From: Hamadaea flava
GTDB lineage: Bacteria; Actinomycetota; Actinomycetes; Mycobacteriales; Micromonosporaceae
Reading direction: 5' to 3'
Length of the DNA: 64,000 nucleotides
Assembly (NCBI RefSeq): GCF_024172085.1
Contig: NZ_JAMZDZ010000001.1
Location: forward strand, 5,084,001-5,148,000
Shown: positions 53,913 to 61,323 of the stretch, in pieces
Layout: each line of letters starts with the position of its first letter
How positions within the stretch are numbered: the stretch's first letter is position 1
Made by a program: the position numbers and the translations under genes
The notes under the pieces: model-generated
What the model saw: only the letters and a program-made list of their open reading frames with translations
Database searches by the model: none
Told to the model about the DNA's origin: nothing

Positions 53913-56186
53913 GTGGAGGCTGCCATCGGGAACCGGTCGCGTGGGCGGGCTGACGCAGGCGGTCCAGGGGACCGCGGCGCGGCCCCGGCTGCCCTGTCCG
54001 GCGACGTCTCCATTCTGAAGATCCGGCCGTTCCGGCGGCTGTGGATCGTCCTCGGGGTCGCCTCGCTCGGCGACTGGCTCGGCCTGCTGGCCACGGCCAC
54101 CTTCGCTTCGGCCCAGGTGAGCGGCTCGGCCGCCAAGGGTTTGGCGTTCGGCTCCGTCATCGCGGTCCGGCTGCTGCCGGCGCTCGTCTTCGGGCCGGTG
54201 GCGGGCGTCCTCGCGGACCGGTTCGACCGGCGCTACATGATGGCGATCTGCGACGTCCTGCGGTTCTTCCTGTTCGCCTCGATCCCGCTGGTGGCGCTGC
54301 AGAGCACGAACTCGACGGTCACCATCGGCTGGGCGGCGGTCGCCACCTTCCTCATCGAGACGATCACCCTGATCTGGATCCCGGCCAAGGAAGCCTCGGT
54401 CCCGAACCTCATTCCGCGGGGCAAGCTCGAGGACGCCAACCAGCTCACGCTGATCACGACCTACGGGATCACGCCGGTGCTGGCCGCGCTCGGGCTGGCC
54501 GGGCTGAACCAGCTCTATTACTCGGTCAGTGCGGGTGGCGTCGACCTGCCCGAGACGACGGCGTCCACCGTCGCGCTGTACTTCAACGCGCTGTCCCGGC
54601 TGGCCACGGCGGTCGTGGTCTTCTTCGGCATCCGCGAGATCAGCGGCCGGGACGGCCGGCATGAGGTCCCGCAGGAGAGCGCGCTGCGCCAGTTCGTCGA
54701 CGGCTGGCGCTACATCGCGCGGTCGCCCCTGGTGCGGGGCCTGGTCCTCGGCATCCTCGGCGCGTTCGCCTGCGGCGGTCTGGTGATCGGCACCGCGCAG
54801 TTCTACGCCCGGTCGCTGAGCGGTGGCGACTCGACGTTCTACCTGCTGTTCGGCCTGATCTTCATCGGCCTCGGGGTCGGCATCGCGCTCGGCCCGCGCC
54901 TGATCGGCCAGCTGTCCCGGCGTCGCTGGTTCGGCTTGTCGATCATGCTGGCCGCCCTGTCGGTCGCCGCGCTGGCGCTCGCGCCGCACCTCAGCGTCGC
55001 CGCCGTCGGCACCCTGCTCGTCGGGGCCGGGGCGGGCATGGCCTTCCTCTCCGGGACGACGCTGCTCGGCGGCGAGGTCGAGGACGAGGTCCGCGGCCGC
55101 GTCTTCGCCTTCGTCCAGACCTCGGTCCGGGTCGTGCTCATGCTCGCGATCGCGCTGTCCGGCGTACTGGTGGGGGCGGGCGGCTCGCCCGAGCTCTCGA
55201 TCGGCGGCACGACCGTCCCGATCTCCTCTACGCGCGTACTGCTCTTCATCGCGGGCATCTGCGGCACCCTGGCCGGCTACTGGGCCCTGCGCCAGATGGA
55301 CGACAAGCCCGGCGTACCGCTGCTCCGCGACATCTGGGCCTCGATGCGCGGACGACCGCTCGGCCTGCTCGGCGACAGCGCGGCCAGCGGGATGTTCATC
55401 GTCTTCGAGGGCGGCGAGGGTGCGGGTAAGAGCACCCAGATCGAGCTGCTCGCGACTCACCTGCGGGAGCAGGGGCGCGAGGTGCTCGTCACGCGCGAGC
55501 CCGGCGCCACGCCCGAGGGCGCGCGCATCCGGGAACTGCTGCTGGAGACCCACTCGCCGGAGGGCTCGCTGTCCGCGCTCGGCCCCCGGGCGGAGGCTCT
55601 GCTCTACGCGGCGGACCGCGCGCATCACGTCGATTCAGTGGTACGCCCAGCGCTCGACCGGGGTGTGGTGGTCATCAGCGACCGCTACGTGGACAGTTCG
55701 CTCGCCTATCAGGGCGCGGGGCGGACGCTGGACGCCGACCAGGTCGCCTGGCTGTCGTCGTGGGCGACCGAGGGGCTCACCCCGGAGCTGACCGTGCTGC
55801 TCGACATCGACCCGCGGATCGGGCTCGACCGGGTCGCCGAGCGAGGCGATGGCCACGACCGGCTGGAGAGCGAGGCGATCTCGTTCCACGACCGGGTCCG
55901 GCACGCCTTCCTCAGCCTGGCCGACGCCGAACCGCGCCGATACCTGGTCGTCGACGCCACGCTGCCGGTCGACCGGGTCGGCGAAGCCGTCGCGGAGAAG
56001 GTCGACCGCATGCTGCCGCCGTTCCACGAGGCCGACAAGAGCCGTTCGGCCGGGCAGGGGGACGCGGAGCCGCCCACCTTTCGTTCGACCGGATCGCTCG
56101 ACCGGGCCGAGGTGACCGCCGAACTCGCGACTCGCCGGGAAAGCGCTCGCGCTGAGCCGCCAGAAGTGCAGTCGGCGCACCGATGA
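53913..56186 (+). CDS. tmk: MFS transporter-thymidylate kinase fusion
   Basis: 757 aa. Residues ~30-470 form a 12-helix major-facilitator-like domain (FGPVAGVLADRFDRRYMMAI). From Met494 (55392) runs a complete thymidylate kinase: P-loop FEGGEGAGKSTQIELLATHL, DRYVDSSLAYQG and LID region. TMPK makes dTDP from dTMP. The fusion is known at this place in actinomycetes (from memory). Met494 could also serve as an internal start. GTG 53913 is the best supported start. The stop overlaps holB by 4 bp. Confidence 0.88.
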   Translation: MEAAIGNRSRGRADAGGPGDRGAAPAALSGDVSILKIRPFRRLWIVLGVASLGDWLGLLATATFASAQVSGSAAKGLAFGSVIAVRLLPALVFGPVAGVLADRFDRRYMMAICDVLRFFLFASIPLVALQSTNSTVTIGWAAVATFLIETITLIWIPAKEASVPNLIPRGKLEDANQLTLITTYGITPVLAALGLAGLNQLYYSVSAGGVDLPETTASTVALYFNALSRLATAVVVFFGIREISGRDGRHEVPQESALRQFVDGWRYIARSPLVRGLVLGILGAFACGGLVIGTAQFYARSLSGGDSTFYLLFGLIFIGLGVGIALGPRLIGQLSRRRWFGLSIMLAALSVAALALAPHLSVAAVGTLLVGAGAGMAFLSGTTLLGGEVEDEVRGRVFAFVQTSVRVVLMLAIALSGVLVGAGGSPELSIGGTTVPISSTRVLLFIAGICGTLAGYWALRQMDDKPGVPLLRDIWASMRGRPLGLLGDSAASGMFIVFEGGEGAGKSTQIELLATHLREQGREVLVTREPGATPEGARIRELLLETHSPEGSLSALGPRAEALLYAADRAHHVDSVVRPALDRGVVVISDRYVDSSLAYQGAGRTLDADQVAWLSSWATEGLTPELTVLLDIDPRIGLDRVAERGDGHDRLESEAISFHDRVRHAFLSLADAEPRRYLVVDATLPVDRVGEAVAEKVDRMLPPFHEADKSRSAGQGDAEPPTFRSTGSLDRAEVTAELATRRESARAEPPEVQSAHR

Positions 56187-57379
56187 CGGCCGACGTCTTC
56201 GATGACCTGGTCGGCCAGCCAGAGGCGGTCGAGACGCTGCGAGCTGCGTCGGCGGCGGCCGACCTGATTCTGCGCGGTCAGCCGTCCCCGCCCGGGGTGA
56301 TGACCCATTCGTGGCTGTTCACCGGCCCGGCCGGCTCCGGCCGGTCGACGGCGGCCCGGGCCTTCGCGGCGGCGCTGCAATGCGTACGCGGTGGGGTGGG
56401 CTGCGGCGAGTGCTCCGGCTGCCACACCGTCCTCGCCGGTACGCATTCCGACGTGCGATTCGTCGTCCCGGACGGGCTGAGTATCCCGGTCGCGCAGATG
56501 CGGGAGCTGGTCCTGCGGGCGGCGAGCGCCCCGACGGCGGGCCGGTGGCAGGTGCTGGTGGTAGCGGACGCCGACCGGCTCACCGAGGCGGCGGGCAACG
56601 CCCTGCTCAAGGCGGTCGAGGAGCCACCGGAACGGACGGTGTTCCTGCTCTGCGCGCCGTCGACGCATCCGGACGACATCTCCGTGACGATCCGGTCGCG
56701 GTGCCGTCTCGTTCCGCTGCGCCAGCCGGGAGCCGACGCTGTCGCCTCGTTGCTCACCCGGCGGGACGGCGTACCAGCTGATGTCGCGGCCTGGGCTGCC
56801 GCGGCCGCGCAGGGACATGTCGGCCGGGCGCGCCGGTTGGCCGCGGACTCGCACGCGCGGACCCGGCGGGACGCGGTGCTGGCGGTGCCCCGGCAGCTGA
56901 CCACGGTCGGCGCGTGTTTCGACGCGGCGGCCTCGCTGATCGAGGCGGCCGAGGCCGAAGCGGTGGACGCGGTGGCGGCGGTGGACGCGGCTGAGCGCAG
57001 TGCGCTGGAGATGGCGCTGGGCGCGGGCGGGACGGGCAAGGGCGCGGCGGGCGCGGCCCGGGGCAGCGCCGGGCAGCTCAAGGAGCTGGAGAAGCGGCAG
57101 AAGTCGCGGGCGACGCGGGCGCAGCGCGACGCGTTGGACCGAGCGCTGATGGACCTCGCCGGGTTCTACCGGGACGTGCTGAACGCGCAGTTCGGCGCGG
57201 CGGTCGCGCCGATCCACACCGACGTCGACCAGGTCACCCGGGCGGCGGCGGCGAAATGGCGACCGGAGTCGACGCTGCGCCGGCTGGAGGCCGTGCTGGC
57301 CTGCCGTGAGGCGATCGACATCAACGTCAAGCCCAAGATCGCGGTCGAGGCGATGATGCTCGCGCTCTGGCGCGGCTGA
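56183..57379 (+). CDS. holB: DNA polymerase III delta-prime subunit
   Basis: 398-aa clamp-loader component. AAA+ P-loop GPAGSGRS (residues 48-55) has Arg for the catalytic Lys, as is typical for non-hydrolysing delta-prime. Zinc-binding C67, C74, C77, C80 in CVRGGVGCGECSGC. The end (residues ~290-398) is the collar domain. Loads the sliding clamp with DnaX and HolA. Overlaps the tmk stop by 4 bp; three DnaA boxes begin 24 bp after the stop. Confidence 0.94.
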   Translation: MTADVFDDLVGQPEAVETLRAASAAADLILRGQPSPPGVMTHSWLFTGPAGSGRSTAARAFAAALQCVRGGVGCGECSGCHTVLAGTHSDVRFVVPDGLSIPVAQMRELVLRAASAPTAGRWQVLVVADADRLTEAAGNALLKAVEEPPERTVFLLCAPSTHPDDISVTIRSRCRLVPLRQPGADAVASLLTRRDGVPADVAAWAAAAAQGHVGRARRLAADSHARTRRDAVLAVPRQLTTVGACFDAAASLIEAAEAEAVDAVAAVDAAERSALEMALGAGGTGKGAAGAARGSAGQLKELEKRQKSRATRAQRDALDRALMDLAGFYRDVLNAQFGAAVAPIHTDVDQVTRAAAAKWRPESTLRRLEAVLACREAIDINVKPKIAVEAMMLALWRG

Positions 57380-57402
57380 CGCCCGATCCCTTTCTCGGCG
57401 AG

Positions 57403-57444
57403 TTATCCACAGAGTTGTCCACAGGGATTGCCTCGTTATCCACA
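57403..57444 (+). promoter_or_regulatory. Cluster of three DnaA boxes
   Basis: TTATCCACA (57403-57411), TTGTCCACA (57415-57423) and TTATCCACA (57436-57444) lie in the same orientation within 42 bp, spaced 12 and 21 bp. They lie between holB and the YbaB gene start at 57486, so DnaA could regulate that operon or be titrated here. Confidence 0.75.
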
Positions 57445-57485
57445 GGGACTACCGGGGCTGTGGAAGCGCCGGTAGCCTCGGCGAC

Positions 57486-57812
57486 GTGCGGGAGATCGAC
57501 GAGGCGTGGATCGAGGAGGCGGTCACCGCTTACCGGCGTATCGAGGATCGGCAGGCCGAGTTCCAGCGGTCGCTCTCCGCGATCGAGGTGAGCGTCCGCT
57601 CGCCCGACGGTCTCATCGAAGTGGTCGTGGCGGGTGAGGGAGGGGTGCGGAACGTGGCCATCGTAGGTGCCCTTCGCAGTCAGACCTCGGCCGAGATCAA
57701 TCGGTCGATCCAAGCCGCGCTCCACGCCGCCAAGGACGCCGCCGACTGGGCGCGTCGACGCCTCCACCAAGAGGTCTTCGGGGACTACCCGCGCCTGGGA
57801 GGCCCGTCATGA
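57486..57812 (+). CDS. YbaB/EbfC-family DNA-binding protein
   Basis: 108 aa. The middle RSPDGLIEVVVAGEGGVRNV and the flanking helices are the YbaB/EbfC fold, nucleoid-associated proteins that bind DNA as dimers. No signal. GTG 57486 follows the DnaA boxes by 42 bp. Its stop overlaps the next ATG by 4 bp, so it is cotranslated with a WXG100-like gene, a recurring pairing in actinomycete ESX regions. Confidence 0.75.
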   Translation: MREIDEAWIEEAVTAYRRIEDRQAEFQRSLSAIEVSVRSPDGLIEVVVAGEGGVRNVAIVGALRSQTSAEINRSIQAALHAAKDAADWARRRLHQEVFGDYPRLGGPS

Positions 57813-58144
57813 GCGGACTCGCCAAGCTCGCCGACGCGCTGGAACGCGCCGCCGAGCAGATCGCTGACATCCCGGCCGAGCTGGCCCGGCATGAGGTGAC
57901 CCCGTTCAACGACCTGGCCGCGGCGCCCGGCCGGCTCGGCGACATCGGCCGTGACCTGCGCCGTCAGTGCGCCGACGCGTTCCAGAACCGCTACGACGAG
58001 ACGACCGACGCCGCCCGGCGGCTCGACCGGCTCGCCGAGGGCGTACGCGAAGCCGGGGCGAACTATGCCACGGCCGAGGACACCGTCCGCGACGACGCCC
58101 GCCGGGAGCAGACCTTCGGGGATCATCCGGACTGGGGCCTCTGA
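57809..58144 (+). CDS. WXG100-like small protein
   Basis: 111 aa, all helical: SGLAKLADALERAAEQIADI and QCADAFQNRYDETTDAAR, resembling the WXG100/ESX-substrate helical hairpins, but with no clear WXG turn. It lies between YbaB and a larger WXG-containing protein with 4-bp and 1-bp overlaps. Probably a secreted or chaperone-like partner. Confidence 0.6.
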   Translation: MSGLAKLADALERAAEQIADIPAELARHEVTPFNDLAAAPGRLGDIGRDLRRQCADAFQNRYDETTDAARRLDRLAEGVREAGANYATAEDTVRDDARREQTFGDHPDWGL

Positions 58145-58797
58145 TGGACGCCCTGGACAAGATCGCCGGCCCCGCCGCTGACCTGCTCCAGCGGGTCGAC
58201 GCCGCGTTGGGCCGCCACGGCGCGCCGCCCGGTCACCAGGTGTGGCCGCTGCTGCGCTGGGTCGGCAGCCTGCCCGGCCCGGCGGTGCAAGCGGTCGTGG
58301 GCCTGCGCCCCATGCAACTGCCCGGCGACGATGTCCGCGCGCTGACCGACCGCCTCGTCGAAGCGGTCTCCACCGTGGATCGTGTGGGCGTCAACTGGGA
58401 GGGCGACGCCGGGGCGGCGTACTTCTCGCAATGGTCGGCACACCGCCGGCACATCGCCGATCCCGACACGTCGCTCGGCGCCCGGCTCGACGACTTCGGG
58501 GCGTACCTGGACGACGTGGAGGGGTGGATCGCGGAGAGCCGCGTCTCCCTGGCGATGCGGCTGGCGCTGGTCATGAAGTCGGCCGAGGCGATCAGCGTCG
58601 TCACCGGGCTGGACCCGATCGAGGTCGGGCTGGCCGCCGCCACGATCGGCGCGCTCGTCCTGGAAGAGGTCGAGGAGATCTGCAAGGCGGGCGAGGAACT
58701 GCGGGAGACCTGGGAGACGCGGCTGGCCGCGCTGCCGTTCCGGCCCGGCCCGGACTTCGGTCCGTCGACCGGCGGCATCACCCGCGTCGACCTGTAG
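58144..58797 (+). CDS. WXG-domain protein, possible ESX substrate
   Basis: 217 aa. WXG motif in VNWEGDAGAAYFSQWSAH near residue 82 within a helical hairpin, then a hydrophobic stretch (MRLALVMKSAEAISVVTG and AAATIGALVLEE). No signal peptide, as expected for an ESX substrate. Ends before a terminator shared with the convergent LPQTG gene. Third gene of the YbaB operon. Confidence 0.65.
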   Translation: MDALDKIAGPAADLLQRVDAALGRHGAPPGHQVWPLLRWVGSLPGPAVQAVVGLRPMQLPGDDVRALTDRLVEAVSTVDRVGVNWEGDAGAAYFSQWSAHRRHIADPDTSLGARLDDFGAYLDDVEGWIAESRVSLAMRLALVMKSAEAISVVTGLDPIEVGLAAATIGALVLEEVEEICKAGEELRETWETRLAALPFRPGPDFGPSTGGITRVDL

Positions 58798-58815
58798 CAA
58801 CCGTTCTCGAACGCA

Positions 58816-58851
58816 CGGACGCCGCCGCTCCCGCGAGAGCGGCGGCGTCCG
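58816..58851. terminator. Bidirectional terminator
   Basis: Perfect 14-bp stem (ggacgccgccgctc, loop ccgcga, complement; one further pair outside). It separates two convergent genes and can serve both. Confidence 0.88.
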
Positions 58852-58863
58852 GTGCGGTAGGCA

Positions 58864-60210
58864 TCAGACGGAGCGCCGTCGGGCCAGCAGGATCATCAGC
58901 CGCCCGAGCAGGGCCAGCAGCACACCCGCCCCGACCACGTACGCGACCGGGCCCATTCCGGTCTGGGGGAGCGTCCCCGGTCCGCCGCAGCCGGGGCCGC
59001 CGCAGCCGGCCGGGCTCGTGCTGGGCGCCGGGCTGACGCTGGTCGCCGCCGAGGGCGACGTCGACGGGGTCGGCGAGGAGACCACCGGGACGTTCGGGGC
59101 CGTGGCCGAGGTCCGCAGCAGTCCGACCGCCAGGTCGAGCACGGTCACCTGAGCCTGGTCCGGGCCGCAGAGGATCAGCTGGATCCGCAGGGAGGCGGCT
59201 TCCGCCTCGACCGCGGCGTCGGTGATCGACTTGTCGAGCGCGCCGAGCGAGATGCGGAGCATGGCGTACTTCCCGGGGCCGGGCACCTGGAGGCCCTCGA
59301 CGTGGACGCTGCCGACGAGCGAGTTCAGCAGCGGCACGTTGAGCCCCCGCAGCAGGGTGCCGAGCGGGTCGCCGCCGGTGGCGGGGAGCACCACGTCGAC
59401 GTGCTTCGCCGGAGTGTTCAGCCGCTGCGTCGGTACGCCGGGGCCGGAGATCTCCAGCAGCGGGTTCGAATACTCCACACTCGACGTACGCGCGGCGCCG
59501 GTCGCGGTCGCGGTCAGTGTCGGCCGCTTGAGGACCTTCACGGCCACCGCCCCGTTGAGCAGGCGCAGATCGGTCAGCTCGACCTCGGCCGCTGCGACCG
59601 ACGCCGTACGCCCGCCGACCGTCCGCAGCCCGGTCACCGCCTGGCTGGACAGGTTGCGCGGTAGGCGTACCACAGCGGAGGAGGAACTCGGGAGCACACT
59701 GACGTCGGCGACGGCGGCCGAGCTGACCCCTGCCGGACCGGTCTGCCGGCCGCAGGCCATCCGGTCCACCCAGGTGGCGTGGGCCGACAGGGCGCCGGTG
59801 CCCACCTTCGCGACGCCCGCGTCCTGGCTGAGCGCGTTGTAGACGGCTGGACCGGCGTGCGTGGGCGGAGCCTGCTGGCTGACCGCGCTGCCGAGAAAGA
59901 GCGGGGAGAGTTCGAGCCCGACGACGCCGGCCTCGGTGTAGCGGGCGGCGGCCCGGGCGGCGACGGGTTTGCGGGCGTCCATCGTGGATCGACTGGACGC
60001 GAGGGCGAGTTCGGCGACCGGCCCGACCGGTACGCCCAGCGGCCGCAGGTCGAGAGCGGTGAGCCGGACCAGGTCGGCGGAGGACTCGGCGGCGTACGCC
60101 ATCGGCGCGCAGCTCGCGGCGGCAGCGGATTCCGGCAGGACGACCGGCACGGCGGCGAAGAGCGCCAGCAGACCGGTCGACAGCGAGCGGAAGCGTCGGG
60201 GAGGCAGCAT
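58864..60210 (-). CDS. LPQTG-anchored surface protein
   Basis: 448 aa. Signal peptide (residues 1-32), a body without recognisable domain (possibly a choice-of-anchor type fold), a Pro/Ser/Thr-rich wall-spanning region (about 375-405), then GTLPQTGMGPVAYVVGAGVL and a basic tail: LPxTG sortase signal, hydrophobic helix and RRR. Covalent wall attachment by a sortase is expected; no sortase gene lies in the window. Confidence 0.85.
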   Translation of the reverse strand: MLPPRRFRSLSTGLLALFAAVPVVLPESAAAASCAPMAYAAESSADLVRLTALDLRPLGVPVGPVAELALASSRSTMDARKPVAARAAARYTEAGVVGLELSPLFLGSAVSQQAPPTHAGPAVYNALSQDAGVAKVGTGALSAHATWVDRMACGRQTGPAGVSSAAVADVSVLPSSSSAVVRLPRNLSSQAVTGLRTVGGRTASVAAAEVELTDLRLLNGAVAVKVLKRPTLTATATGAARTSSVEYSNPLLEISGPGVPTQRLNTPAKHVDVVLPATGGDPLGTLLRGLNVPLLNSLVGSVHVEGLQVPGPGKYAMLRISLGALDKSITDAAVEAEAASLRIQLILCGPDQAQVTVLDLAVGLLRTSATAPNVPVVSSPTPSTSPSAATSVSPAPSTSPAGCGGPGCGGPGTLPQTGMGPVAYVVGAGVLLALLGRLMILLARRRSV

Positions 60211-60340
60211 GCCGGGCCCAACGAACGCGTCCGCCGAACGGTGACGCGTTTGTCGGGCACTACCCGCATTTGGCTAACGACGAATGGTACGAATAGGTAC
60301 GGGTGGTGCGCCGTTCCGCCGATGGTCCTAGAGTGGCGGG

Positions 60341-61174
60341 ATGGGCATGCTCTGCGCGGTCACGTTCAACCAGTACGGTCGGCTCTTCTACCTCGACCCC
60401 GGCGAGTTCCAGCCGCAGGTCGGGCAGAAGGTCCTGGTCCCGACGGATGACGGCCCCGAGGTCGCCGAGTGTGTGTGGGCCGCGCAGTGGGTCTCCGACG
60501 ACACCTCCGGCTTCCCCAAGATGCTCGGGCTCGCCGGCGACGACGATCTCGACCGCGACAAGCAGCTCCGGGCGCGCAAGGCGGAGGCACAGGTCGCCGC
60601 CCGCAAGCTCATCCGGGAGCACCAGCTGCCGATGAAGGTCGTCGCGGTCGACCACGTCGACGGCGCCTCCCCGCAGACCACGATCTACTTCACCGCGCCG
60701 CATCGGGTCGACTTCCGCTCGCTCGTACGCGACCTCGGGGCGACCCTCAAATGCCGGGTGGAGCTGCGGCAGCTCTCCGCGCGCGATTCGGCTCGCGTAC
60801 AGGGTGGGATCGGATCGTGCGGGCGCGACCTGTGCTGCGCCACCTTCCTCACCGACTTCGAACCGGTCACCATCCGGATGGCCAAGGATCAGGACCTGCC
60901 GCTCAACCCGCTGCGGATCTCGGGTGCCTGCGGGCGGCTGATGTGCTGCCTCAAGTACGAGCACCCGCTCTACCAGGACTTCCAGGCCAGCGCCCCGGCG
61001 GTCGGCGAGCGGGTCACCACCGACGAGGGCGACGGCAAGGTGGTCGCCCATTCCGTGCCGCGCGACTCCGTCGTCGTACGCCTCGACGCGGACGGATCGC
61101 GCCGGGTGTGCCCGAAGGCGTCCGTCTGCGGATCGCGCAAGCTCTTCGAGGACCGCTACCAAGCCTCTTCCTGA
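60341..61174 (+). CDS. ricT: PSP1-domain protein RicT
   Basis: 277 aa, PSP1/YaaT family. Conserved cysteines in GSCGRDLCCATFL and GACGRLMCCLKYEH. RicT forms a complex with RicA and RicF in Bacillus that affects RNA processing; partners are not seen here. In actinobacteria ricT follows holB, as here, apart from the inserted YbaB operon and LPQTG gene. Confidence 0.88.
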   Translation: MGMLCAVTFNQYGRLFYLDPGEFQPQVGQKVLVPTDDGPEVAECVWAAQWVSDDTSGFPKMLGLAGDDDLDRDKQLRARKAEAQVAARKLIREHQLPMKVVAVDHVDGASPQTTIYFTAPHRVDFRSLVRDLGATLKCRVELRQLSARDSARVQGGIGSCGRDLCCATFLTDFEPVTIRMAKDQDLPLNPLRISGACGRLMCCLKYEHPLYQDFQASAPAVGERVTTDEGDGKVVAHSVPRDSVVVRLDADGSRRVCPKASVCGSRKLFEDRYQASS

Positions 61175-61185
61175 CGGCTCGCCCT

Positions 61186-61244
61186 GCAGATCACGGATAC
61201 GCAGCCTGAAACCCGCCCGGGAGGCATGCAGATCCGTGATCTGC
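61186..61244. repeat. Palindrome, probable member of the same family
   Basis: 13-bp arms GCAGATCACGGAT (61186-61198) and complement (61232-61244), with a 33-nt loop containing gcct/aggc. GATCACGGAT is shared with the left arm of the element at 42996. It follows ricT by 12 bp and may terminate it. Confidence 0.65.
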
Positions 61245-61323
61245 TCGGTGAAGAGCACGCTGGGCGGCAAAGGCCCGAAGGGCCGACAGCGAAACTGTGC
61301 GATGGACGCTAGGCTGCACGGCT

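Noticed and set aside
57403-57444. Chromosome origin
   Set aside because: Only three boxes in 42 bp, no AT-rich region, no dnaA or dnaN nearby.
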